Of a stretch of DNA of 32,017 bases, positions 1-10,300 are shown in pieces (positions within the stretch are counted from its first letter, which is position 1; every line of letters begins with the position of its first letter). Position numbers and translations under genes: made by a program. A model generated the notes under the pieces. That model worked only from the letters and a program-made list of their open reading frames with translations, searched no databases and was not told the DNA's origin. The DNA is from Sedimentisphaerales bacterium (GTDB lineage: Bacteria > Planctomycetota > Phycisphaerae > Sedimentisphaerales > SM23-30), in contig JAFGHE010000106.1 in assembly GCA_016930295.1 (NCBI GenBank), positions 1 through 32,017 on the forward strand, given 5' to 3'.

Positions 1-1999
1 CATCGCCTTCGGAATGCCGCTCCGTGGCACTTTGATATAAATCAACACATTTCATTTGACGGCTGTCTTTACTCAATAACCAAATTCCGGCGCGGGCCAC
101 ATTGAGCGCATGGGCCGCGTTTTGGGTTATCAACCTGAACGCATCCTTTAAATGTCCGGCAGCCACGGATTTATCTACGGCCATCCTGACAATGGCTGTC
201 TGTTGACGCCGCAGACGGCGAAAACGATTTAAACGCTCATCTTCCGCCCGTTTATTTTCCGTTACATCCAGGCCGATACCCCAACTGGCCCAACCGGGAA
301 TCGGCGCCCGATCAGAAATGTTCGACCAGGAAATTATCTGTTTATTACCATCCTTACACGTTAATGTCCGTTCCCAATTCCGGTAGTTATTGCCCCGCCT
401 GCGCCATTCTTCCATGATCCGCCGCCGATACTCCAAATCCGGATACAGCATCTCCATGGCCCTGGGATTACCCTCAATCTCCGCGGCCGTATAACCGGTA
501 ACACGCTCGCATTCCTTGCTCCAGAAAATTATATTCCCTTTTTGATCAAATGCTTCCATCATTACCGGCATACTTTCCATGACCTGACGCAGGCGGGCCT
601 CACTGATCCGTAAGGCTTCTTCCGCACGCGAACGTAAAATAGCCGCGGCCAGTTCCATCGCTATTTTTTCCAGAGTCTCGACCTTCTCCAGGGGTACCCT
701 GTTTTCCTTCCGGTCCGCTATATGAATCAGGCCCAGAATGGTATCGCCTATTCGTATCGGAATCAAGGCAACCGATTCATAACCAAATTCGTTGCATACA
801 TTACGCGTCTGACCCTTTTGCTTTTCCGAAACAGTACTCAGAAATCGGGTGGTGCCGTTCATATAGAAAGAACCCCCATCCGTGTAAAACGATGCCTTCG
901 GCAAGGTCCGACCGCATATCACATTGATACACATACACCGGTCTTTCTTAATGGATAAGGGACTTTCCAAATCATAAAATCTCTTACTGAATCCTATAAG
1001 CGCCTGATATGGAATGTTATCGTTCTCGTCCAGAATACGTATGGCAATTGCTTCACATCCGGTAAAATCCCTGACTTCTGCAATGACTTCATTCAGAAGT
1101 TCTTTAGGGTCTCTCTGACGCACCACAATCTCAAGGATATGATGAGACAGCCTGAGAGCGTCTTCTGACTTTTTTCGTTCCGTGATATCCCAGAAAATAC
1201 CCAGGATACCCACGACCTTACCCTCTTCATCTTTCACCGGCGTCTTAATCTTCAGTTCGATGCGTTCCTGACCATCACGAAATAGCCTTTCTTCTATCTC
1301 TTCCGTCCGGCCATCCTGTAAAATACGTATATCCTCCTGACGGTATTTTTCCGCCTCGTCCGGCGGGCAAAAATCATAATCAGTTTTTCCCACAATCCGG
1401 GCCGGGCTCGTACCCAGGTACCTGGCAAAATTGTGATTACAGGATACATACCTGGAATCAGCGTTTTTAAAGAATATATTCTGGGGCAGATTCTCCACGA
1501 GGGTACGGTATTTTACCTCACTTTCAGCCAGTTCCGCGGTCCTTTGTTGCACACGCACTTCCAGCTCATCATAGGCCCTGCGCAGAGCTTCTTCCGCCTC
1601 ATGAAGCTGCTGTTCCTGTTCAATCTGACGGAATGCCCGTTCTACTACCGAATTAAGCAGCTCAGGCAGTGAAGGATCCTTGATAACATAATCAACTGCT
1701 CCTGCCTTCATCATATCAACAGCCAACTGCTCATCCCCGTGACCGGTAATTACCACAAAAGGGATTGATCGACACTCCCGTTCCAATTCTTCAACTACTT
1801 CATACCCCTTCATATCTGGCAATTCCATATCCAGCAACATCAGGTCGGCCCTGTTTGCCTTTAGCCAGTCTGTTGCTTCACGACCTGTGAATTTTAACCG
1901 GACTTGATAACCAACTTGTTGCAAACGTCTCTGCATAAATGCAGATATGCCTGCATCATCATCTACCACCAGAATACTATATGTCTTTTCACTCTCCAT
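1..1999 (-). CDS. Receiver-PAS-GAF-PAS-GAF signalling protein (3' end beyond window)
   Basis: The reading frame is open from an ATG at 1999 to the left edge (666 codons), so the C-terminus and any output domain are missing. Residues 8-120 are a response-regulator receiver with the acidic cluster D13-D15, phospho-acceptor D57 (in LLDMELPD), T85 and K107, so phosphorylation is expected. A Glu/Gln-rich coiled coil follows (about 125-165). Next come a PAS domain (about 160-276, ending in the PAC-like DITERKK), a GAF domain (about 285-455), a second PAS (about 466-585, ending DVTENKR) and the start of a second GAF (from about 616). This layout fits a cytoplasmic hybrid histidine kinase or a diguanylate-cyclase-type regulator; which one cannot be decided here. 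There is no signal peptide or membrane helix. The SD is weak (CAGGG about 8 nt upstream), but the promoter upstream is strong. Confidence 0.9.
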   Translation of the reverse strand, partial: MESEKTYSILVVDDDAGISAFMQRRLQQVGYQVRLKFTGREATDWLKANRADLMLLDMELPDMKGYEVVEELERECRSIPFVVITGHGDEQLAVDMMKAGAVDYVIKDPSLPELLNSVVERAFRQIEQEQQLHEAEEALRRAYDELEVRVQQRTAELAESEVKYRTLVENLPQNIFFKNADSRYVSCNHNFARYLGTSPARIVGKTDYDFCPPDEAEKYRQEDIRILQDGRTEEIEERLFRDGQERIELKIKTPVKDEEGKVVGILGIFWDITERKKSEDALRLSHHILEIVVRQRDPKELLNEVIAEVRDFTGCEAIAIRILDENDNIPYQALIGFSKRFYDLESPLSIKKDRCMCINVICGRTLPKASFYTDGGSFYMNGTTRFLSTVSEKQKGQTRNVCNEFGYESVALIPIRIGDTILGLIHIADRKENRVPLEKVETLEKIAMELAAAILRSRAEEALRISEARLRQVMESMPVMMEAFDQKGNIIFWSKECERVTGYTAAEIEGNPRAMEMLYPDLEYRRRIMEEWRRRGNNYRNWERTLTCKDGNKQIISWSNISDRAPIPGWASWGIGLDVTENKRAEDERLNRFRRLRRQQTAIVRMAVDKSVAAGHLKDAFRLITQNAAHALNVARAGIWLLSKDSRQMKCVDLYQSATERHSEGD

Positions 2000-2044
2000 A
2001 ATACATACCCTGGAGCTGATAACTCGATAAGAATACTATGAAAA

Positions 2045-2059
2045 CTGCCGAAATGGCAG
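2045..2059 (-). promoter_or_regulatory. Inverted repeat overlapping -10 and start site (operator-like)
   Basis: CTGCC-GAAAT-GGCAG is a perfect 5-bp inverted repeat with a 5-nt spacer. It covers the end of the -10 hexamer and the predicted transcription start of the gene at 1999. It could be a repressor site or a short hairpin at the 5' end of the mRNA. No known regulator motif was recognised. Confidence 0.35.
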
Positions 2060-2086
2060 TATATATAAAAAATTTTTAACTTTCAA
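2058..2086 (-). promoter_or_regulatory. Sigma70-type promoter of the receiver-PAS-GAF gene
   Basis: On the minus strand, TTGAAA (2081-2086) and TATACT (2058-2063) are separated by exactly 17 nt. Each matches the sigma70 consensus at five of six positions. Transcription would begin near 2051, giving a leader of about 50 nt before the ATG at 1999. The call rests on the sequence match only. Confidence 0.6.
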
Positions 2087-2188
2087 GTACAGAATTATCA
2101 TAAAATCTCTTCAAATTATACATTTTTTAAGTTAAAAAATCATCTTTAACCTGAAAAATTACTCTACTTCTTATCGAATCCCGTTTAT

Positions 2189-2914
2189 ATGGAATTATCT
2201 ATAATCATACCAACATATAATGAAAGCCGGAAAATCAGTCGGGATATATTAGAAGCTTCCTATTTCCTCACGAAACAACACATTACCGGCGAAATAATTG
2301 TAGCCGATGATGGTAGTACCGACAGTACCCATGAGGTCGCTGAAAAAATTATAATACCTCCGTCAATACTTCTAACCGTATTACATTCTCAAACCAACCA
2401 GGGTAAAGGTCGTGCAGTCCGCCAGGGAATACTATCATCTCAGGGGGATTTTGTCATGTTTGCCGACAGCGGCCATTGCACCCCATTTGCCGATGCCCTT
2501 AAAGGACTGGATATGATTAAAAAGGGAATGTGCCGGATCGCCCACGGTTCCCGAAAACTGCCGGATAGTCATATCCCCAAAAAACAAAGTCTTTATCGCA
2601 GGATCGGATCCTGTTTCTTCCGCAGGCTAATATTAAGAATGATGAATCTACCTGACTATCTGACGGACACTCAATGCGGATTTAAGATATATCAGGGTTA
2701 TATCGCACGACGCCTTTACCAGCAATGCTTTACAGATGGTTTTATGTTTGATATCGAAATCATAATCCGTGCCCTGCAGGCCGGATATAGTATTAAAGAA
2801 TTTCCCATTGAATGGACCTGGGACCCCGATAGCCGATTGTCACCAATGCGCTCCTGGCGTCAGATCCTCAGGGAACTCCGTCTCATTAAAAAACGCCTCG
2901 TGAAAAAGATTTAA
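2189..2914 (+). CDS. Family 2 glycosyltransferase (dolichyl/polyprenyl-phosphate glucosyltransferase-like)
   Basis: This 241-residue GT-A fold enzyme resembles the ALG5/DPG-synthase branch of GT2, which moves a sugar from a nucleotide donor to a polyprenyl phosphate. Visible motifs are the N-terminal IIIPTYNES (5-13), the nucleotide-binding ADDGSTDST (39-47), NQGKGRAVRQG (70-80), TQCGFK (about 161-166) and the GFMFDIEI segment, all typical of that branch. The usual DxD-type metal motif (FADADGATP in relatives) reads FADSGHCTP here, so the second Asp is Gly95. There is no membrane helix, so it is probably cytoplasmic or peripheral. The ATG at 2189 has no clear SD. It is transcribed convergently with the gene at 3051-4064. 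The sugar and the acceptor cannot be read from sequence. Confidence 0.88.
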   Translation: MELSIIIPTYNESRKISRDILEASYFLTKQHITGEIIVADDGSTDSTHEVAEKIIIPPSILLTVLHSQTNQGKGRAVRQGILSSQGDFVMFADSGHCTPFADALKGLDMIKKGMCRIAHGSRKLPDSHIPKKQSLYRRIGSCFFRRLILRMMNLPDYLTDTQCGFKIYQGYIARRLYQQCFTDGFMFDIEIIIRALQAGYSIKEFPIEWTWDPDSRLSPMRSWRQILRELRLIKKRLVKKI

Positions 2915-2948
2915 ATAAGACACACTTTCCTACAATTCCATTGGTGTA

Positions 2949-3037
2949 GATGCCGCCATTAAAAGTCAATTTTACCAATGTAAAACAGGCTTTATAAGTC
3001 AGTATCAAAGCTGCCACATACTTTTGACACTGGCGTC
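2949..3037 (+). repeat. Dispersed 88-bp palindromic-ended element, copy A
   Basis: This 89-bp element begins GATGCCGCCATTAAAAGT and ends ACTTTTGACACTGGCGTC, which are imperfect inverted repeats of each other. Related copies lie at 17580-17666 (same orientation) and 20452-20540 (reverse). Copies A and B share the stretch TCAATTTTACCAA and also ATCAAAGC before the right end. It sits between two convergent genes, 34 bp after one stop and 13 bp from the other, so it may also help terminate transcription. Copy A is the most diverged. Confidence 0.7.
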
Positions 3038-3050
3038 GGTGTAATCAAAT

Positions 3051-4064
3051 TTAACTTTGCACAGTATCTTCCTGAGCCCGCTCCTGGAGAATCTTCAGCT
3101 TATCACGCACTTCCTGAGCCATCCGGGTATTGGGATATTCGTTGATAATTTCCTGCCCCACCTTGAGAGCTTGACGCCACTTTCTCTCCGTCACAAAAAG
3201 TTTGAATTGTACCCCCATATTATGTAATTTAGCTCGAAATACATCCCGTGCCGCTTCCCGTAACGCCTCACCCTCCTCGGGAGTAAGATAATCATCGAGA
3301 AGCTTGATGATCTCCACACCCTGGTCAAAATCATTCTCCTTTTTCGCCTGTTCCCAGCGGTCCAGCAAACCCTTCTTGTGTTTCTGGCGATGTATTTCCG
3401 TTCTCCCCCGCAGGGCGAGCACCTTCTCGTTCTCCGGATACAACTGAGAAAGGGCCTCCACCTCATTTTCAGCTTCATTGTAATGATGGATCATCCATAA
3501 AGATTCAATCTGTTGTATAACTGTATCAATTTTATCCTGCTGTGAAGCGTTACGATGCTTATCCAGTTCACCACGAAGACTCTGGGCCTCCTTTCTACAG
3601 CCAAAACGATTCTCCAGCTCCAAAATCAGTAACCGGGCCGAATCCCATTTTTCCCGATGAATATCCTGACGGATAGCATCCTGAAGCACGGAGCGGTCCT
3701 TCTCCCGAAAGGCGACCGACTTAATCGCATCGCTGAGAAGAAGGTTTTCACTTATATTGGTCAGGAGTGCCTCGTTTTTCGTCTGCCCCAGGGCCATACG
3801 ACGTAAATCCGTAATCATGGAATTACTATTCATCAATATATCGTGTATATATAAAAGAACTAAAAGACAGGCTCCTGCACCAGCGGCCATGGCGAGTACT
3901 TCAAACGCAATCCAGGTTAGCGTTACTATCCGATTGGTGCTTGTCGGATCATCATTATTCATGATATTGATGATCCGACTGCAGGCCAGACTTACCACCG
4001 CTAAAGTAAAAAATATACTTACTATCCATAGCCCATATTTGTAACCCTGTTTTTCATCCGCCAT
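3051..4064 (-). CDS. Two-helix membrane protein with TPR-like helical C-terminus
   Basis: This is a 337-residue protein of unrecognised family. Two hydrophobic helices are clear, at about 11-31 and 46-72, followed by a basic and then a long, charged, helix-rich region. Segments such as LWMIHHYNEAENEVEALSQL, and later the segment around WRQALKVGQEIINEYP, have the spacing of tetratricopeptide repeats. That predicts a cytoplasmic helical-repeat scaffold held at the membrane by a hairpin. The start is well supported: AAGGGAG lies 7 nt before the ATG, and a near-perfect promoter sits about 150 nt upstream. It lies downstream of the giant surface-protein gene on the same strand but has its own promoter, so a shared function is only a possibility. 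Confidence 0.8.
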   Translation of the reverse strand: MADEKQGYKYGLWIVSIFFTLAVVSLACSRIINIMNNDDPTSTNRIVTLTWIAFEVLAMAAGAGACLLVLLYIHDILMNSNSMITDLRRMALGQTKNEALLTNISENLLLSDAIKSVAFREKDRSVLQDAIRQDIHREKWDSARLLILELENRFGCRKEAQSLRGELDKHRNASQQDKIDTVIQQIESLWMIHHYNEAENEVEALSQLYPENEKVLALRGRTEIHRQKHKKGLLDRWEQAKKENDFDQGVEIIKLLDDYLTPEEGEALREAARDVFRAKLHNMGVQFKLFVTERKWRQALKVGQEIINEYPNTRMAQEVRDKLKILQERAQEDTVQS

Positions 4065-4218
4065 CTGCCATCTCCCTTAATATCAGATTGTGTTTCTCAG
4101 ATATATTAGAGTTGAAAATATGAATTCCTCTCCATGGTTCATCCGTGTGGCAGGTAACTCGTTATCCGGCAATAACGTAGGATACCATACCATAGATATA
4201 TCTAATATAGTCACTATA

Positions 4219-4247
4219 ATATTAACCGTGTTTCCCTGTGTTGTCAA
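4219..4247 (-). promoter_or_regulatory. Near-consensus sigma70 promoter of the 4064 gene
   Basis: Minus strand: a perfect TTGACA (4242-4247), a 17-nt spacer, then TAATAT (4219-4224). The predicted start near 4211 gives a 5' leader of about 147 nt before the ATG at 4064. The element lies between the stop of the giant gene and the TPR-like gene, so the two are probably transcribed separately. The 4065-4343 gap holds nothing else recognisable. Confidence 0.7.
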
Positions 4248-4343
4248 GATTAATTATCCCTGTTGCTGTAAACAGAGATGTATAAACCTGTATCTTCCTG
4301 ATATTTACATAATATACTCATGCCTTCTGTTCTATCATACATT

Positions 4344-7300
4344 TTACTCACCTATGGGAGTACCAGAACCTATATTACGAAGTAACATGTCAACCTCATT
4401 CTGGAATCCGATTTGATAGGGGGAACTGCCAGGTCCCCAACCCAGGGTGTAACTGGTGCGCTCTTCAAATTCCTGATCCTCAAAAACTACACCATAATTA
4501 TAACCCATGATATTATTCGGCTGATTGGTGTTGATCTCCGTGGCATGTTCCAGTCCCAGGATATGTCCCAATTCATGAGCACCGGTCCAGGCGACCGCCT
4601 GAACGACTTCATCATAACGAATATCTTCATCTTCGTCAAACAAGTATCGTAATTCTTCTCCAATAGTTTCGGTGAGTACCACCGCCATGTCGGTTTGATC
4701 ACTATTATGTCGATCCAGGTGCTCAGCCAATCCCAGCAGGCCGGGGTAGGGCAGTTCTCCGCCGAAAATCACGGTGGAATACACCTGCCCAAAAGCAGGT
4801 TTTTCCAGCACAAATTTGATCTCTCCCTCAACTTCACCAGGATCCGGATTTCCCTGATCATCCAAACCAACCACATCAAGCCCGGCATGAAAATACATCT
4901 GCTCGATACGAGCCTTGATGTCCTGAATCAATTCATCCCGCAGGGACTCTTTCAGGTCGAAATCCTCGGCACTGAACGGCGGACGATATATTACATCCGG
5001 ACTGCCATATATATCGACTAATCCGTCCAATAGATAATCCGCGACGGCATTGGTGTTATTACGATAATCTCCAAATGACAGCCAAACGAGTTGGGAAGGC
5101 GGAGCATCCACGGGCAATGGAACCGAGGTGCTTATTTTCAACGTGTATGGAATAGATACTTCGCTGTCAGCAAATACCATACTCCCCTGTAACATCTCAA
5201 AGGCATAGCCGCTTACCACAATATAATACGTGCCGATACCTGATACCTCAGGATCAATGACGACCTCTGCATGATTGGGCATGGTATATACCGCCTGGGC
5301 CATATATGCGGGATCCATCGCCTGGGAGGCCAGGGCATCATCCGTAATACCATTTATCGTGGCTATCACTTCCAAATCACCATTATATATGCCCACATCA
5401 ACAACAATCGTATCCCGACCAAAAAGCACATCGGCATCGATATCTATGGTCACCCACTGGCCTTCCATCAATTGAATGGAATATACATCCGTGTCGGCAA
5501 AATTATGCAATGCCACATTATCGATCACCACTTCCCCGGCCTCACCCGGTACGAGCAGGGGCCCTTCAACCGTAAATGTCCATTCATCATAATTATAATA
5601 GTATAATTCATCCACGTCAGGATCTTCCGTCAAATCGTTACTGCCGGCGTTCAGATCCACCGCCGCGTTGTGCGGAACTATCTGGTCATAGGGCAGACCG
5701 CTGGTGGTCTCAGTTACGCCAAAATCACTATTGCCATCGTCAAACAGCAACAGGCTCAGATCATATTTTATAGGAGCAGTCTCATACCAGCTGAATTGTA
5801 TACCCGTGAAAATATAAATAAACGACGGCACACTCAGCTCGAGTAAATAATCACCATCGTCGGGTATCTGTAACATCATATCAAGCTCGCCTTGATACGA
5901 ATACTCATAGGCCGTCAGTGAACCGGCAATTTGACCGCCTGCCGGACGCTGTAGATCAGAGGTCGATCCAAAGTAAACAATGACAGAACCAATATCATTA
6001 TCGCTGTTTATCTCTAAGGATATTTCCTGGCTGTCAAATCCCACCAGCGTCACGTTGTCGGTATCACTTAAAGCCACCGCATCCACTTCACCGATTCGAT
6101 TCACCCAGTTTCCATTGACCTCTTCCCCGAAATTGATATCGCTAATGGTAACCGATAGTGTCTGCCCCTGACCCTGATAGGCCGAATAATCGATGACCAA
6201 CTGGTAATACCCGCCCTCTGCCGCCACTTCCTCCGTAGAGTTATTGGCCAGGCTGCTGAATACCACGGAAGATACATCCGTATCGGTATCAGACCCGAAA
6301 ATATGGGACCCCACCACGGGAACACCGCCGGCGCCTATCGTTACGGACACTTGCACGGCATCGTCCAGGGGAGTGCCGCTGACAGATCGGGCTAATAAGA
6401 TCGTACCGTTATAAACGGTACTGTCTATCCCCAGAGCACGATAATCATTCTCGGTTGGCAACATCTGGATCAGATCGATCCTGGAGTTACCCTCTGATAT
6501 ATAAACACCGGTATTAATCTCAATGAGAATATTACTTTCCCCATCCACAGCCAACAAACGGCCATTGCCATCGAAATCCATTGCCACAATATCCAGCGAC
6601 TGAGAATCATTGCCGGTCAGATTGCCGGTATCCTGACCCACAGCCACTGCCGTCCCGAAATTAATCATATTGGATATTTGTATTCCGCTTTCATTAGGTA
6701 CCCATAAATGATGATCGATCCGAAGTAAAGTATGGGTGGCGTTATCCAAACCATAAAGAATACCGTTATCAGCATCTTTCCCGGGCATATTCCCTAATGC
6801 CAGTTCTGTCACGTCGGTAAAACTTTCCGATGACAGATCATTTATGGATAAATCCATACTGCCGACCGGCATTAAAATATCTCCAATCCTTAATAATGAA
6901 TCCCGGCTGACGCTCAAACCGGTGTTTGGATTTGTCTGCGTTACGCTGACGATCGCCCAAAGCTCATTAATATCGCTGTCGACATCTATCAGGCCAAATT
7001 CCAGACCTCTGATATCCTCAAAGGTCACCGTGGTATCCGCCACTTGATAGATGTCGCTGAGAATTTCCAGAGTTAAGGGGACATCCTCCACCGGATCATT
7101 CGGATCCTCCACCATGATCGGCATGGCAAAGTATGATGTACTGCTTATCAGGGCAAACAACTCCTGCTGGGCATCATAACCCACGGCATCAAAGTATATC
7201 TCGCCAAGAGAATCATCCAGTTCGTTTAACAGGACCTCGGCGTTTGCATAGGCCGCCAGTTCCTCCACAATATCGTCATATAAATCATCATCTAATAAGC

Positions 7301-10300
7301 CGCCGACATCTTCGATCTGCTCAACTATATCCTCAGAAAGAGCGTCTCTCAGGCTATCGGTAAGTTCCAGAAGTATGCCCGTATCCAGAATTTCAGATGC
7401 AATGGTCAGTTCATCCAAATCGGGCATTATCATATCCCGTCTGACCGTCAGATCGGACCTCGCCTGAGCCCCCTGTACTTCACCTGCCAGATCGAGATCC
7501 GACCGGGTTAATGACGCCAACAGGCCGGTGCCCGCAAAGAAAACCTTAACATCACCATCTCCTTCGGTCGTGTTTATTTGCATCATGATGGTGTTGGCGT
7601 CCGTTATGATAATGGTAACATTATCCGGATCATCACTGGTGACGGAAACAATATTGCTATACTCTGTTTCATTAAGCCAGTCAATATCGGACATCTCAAT
7701 GATGATATCCCCCAATTGGCCGCTGTAAGTAATATCGAAAACATAGTAGAAACCACCGTCAATAAACTCCTGCTGCAGGTCGTTCTCCAGCAGGTTATAA
7801 TTTTCTCCGGAATTCACATACGTCGGATCAGACGTGATGACCAGATGCCCGCCCCCTTCAAAATCAGTGCTTTCTGAGGACCCAAACACATGTTCCTTGG
7901 TCTGTTCGTTATAGGTTATCTCTAGGGTGTCACCTATCGGACTTTCTCTTAAAGGAAGTCCTACCAAAATGGCGCCGCCGGGCTCTGCCGTCAAACCTCC
8001 TAATTCCCAATCCTCACCAAGCTCCACCCACAAATTCGCCTGGCCGACACTGGTGTCGATGCGATATAATGCATCTACAAGAAGATTATCGGTTTGACCG
8101 TAAGGCTGATCATGCAGGGCCAGGAGCGCATCTCCCTCCGGACTGACATCTAATCCCACGATAACCAAATCGTCATTACCCAGATTGCCCACCAGTGAAG
8201 CCCGACCAAACTCAGAATCATTAATATCAGATTCCAGGATTACCAGACTCTCGCTGGCCCCATCAATCCCATACAAAACACCATTAAATTCCGCCAGGCC
8301 TACCATATCCGCATAGTCCTGACCGATGTCATAATCCGAGATAATCATCTGGGGCTCTACACTGGAATCATCATCGGCACTGATATTTTTTATCAGGACC
8401 AGGGAACGGCGATCCTGGTTGAAATTATCCTGGATTTCCGCAATCGCCCATAACGAATCACCCACATGTCCGGCCAGCGCCTGCAAATGTGTAATGCTTC
8501 CTTCGGCTACAACCTCGGGTAAGGCATTCAGGTCATCCAGAGTATTGGGCAATAGACTGATACCTAAAGTGGCCCGGTCGATACTGATAAATTGCTGGCC
8601 CTGATCTTCATATCCATAGAACATGCCTCCGCTGTAGGCAAGCTCATCAAGATCAGGGACAACTAAATCACGCTCAGGATTCAGATCGGCACGCCCGCCG
8701 TACTCTATCGTGTCCACGCTGCTACTGAAGACCAAATTGCTGTCTTCGATCTGATACACCATCAGTTCCAGTGCCGTATCTATGCCGGAAGCGGAAATCC
8801 ACCAGGGATTGGCAATAGCGGCATTGTCTTTTATATTCACATTAAGTATCTGCCCCTGGGACAGACCATTGATACGAACAGTATCCGTCTCCAGCAGGGC
8901 TTCCGTAGCACTGTATCCCCGATTGTCTCCTAATATACTGGAGAATTCCCAGACCTTATTGTCCGGAAACTCACCGACAATGGGAGTAAATGCCGTAGTG
9001 CCGGAATCTCCTAAATCACCCACGGCAAAATAATATTCAAAGTCACCCCCTGGTTCACCGTTGCCGCTGGGCCAGTCGCCCACAAATTCGCCATCCAGCG
9101 CTATGCCGTTCCGATTCATAATCTGCTCGGCATCCAGAGTAATCTTATAATAATTAGTAGCTTCAGTATTCACAACAAAACCATTCGCCTTATGATACGA
9201 AGCCACCCGGGTCGCAGGATTATAGTCAATCCATACTTCATCATCCGCACCGCCGAATATCACGACATCATCAGCCGTCCCGGCCAGAATCTCATCGAAG
9301 TCAGCAAATATATGGTCTTCACCGTCAGTCTGGATAATAAATGAAGCCGCCAATGCCTGGCTCAGTGTATCAATACTGTCATTCTCAATGGATGAGCCTA
9401 CCAAATCTTTCCTGTTAACCGTAAGGCGTTCAATATTATCTACCCCGCTAAACGTCTGGTCTCGATATATTACTGTATCGATCACCCCGGAGGCTATTAC
9501 CGCAAAATGATCCTGGGCCTGGTTCGTTCCTGCTACGATCCCTTTTATCCTGACATTATTAATATTAGACCCCGGCCCCTGATCTTCCGCCTTAAACGTA
9601 ATATCAATAGTGTCAAATTGAACACCGGAATCATCGACACGAATAGTCACATCCTCCACCTTCGGAGCGGCAAATCGCTCCGCCGCTCCCGTCGATAGGG
9701 AATCGTCACCAGTGCCAAACATGTTGTCTTCACCGGGCGCTACACCTGCCGATATATTGGAATATAAAAAGTTCCCCCTGACCGAAATGTCTTTAATATC
9801 ACCCTGAAGGGCTGAAACCTCATCCGGATTATACAGATTACCTCCGGAACCAATGTCCAGCCCTGCCGCCAGTGTACTATATTCCATATCTCCCTTGACC
9901 TGAGCAGAAACTAAATCACTGCCGGCGGCAACTACTCCCAGATACATCCCATCCGTAGTGAACCGGCCAATTTCCCAGGCCGCCCGTACACTTCCGGACA
10001 TCATACCTTTCACTGTGATAGTGTTGATATCACCATCGGAACTGATAACACCGCTCATATTTCCATTTATTTGAATATTCTGGATCTGGGTGCCCTGGCT
10101 TTGCAGGGAACCGCCCATATCACCCTTGACCGTAAATGAGTTAACATTCCCCGCGGTCAGCGTGACATAACGATCAATATCCAGGGCCTGTATCTTGCTG
10201 ATACCCCCCTGAATATCCACCGTCGTCGCATAAGTGTACGTCCCTGCCATCTGGCCGAAATCCGCCGTCTTAACCGGACCCTCTATTGTCACTTCCGTAC

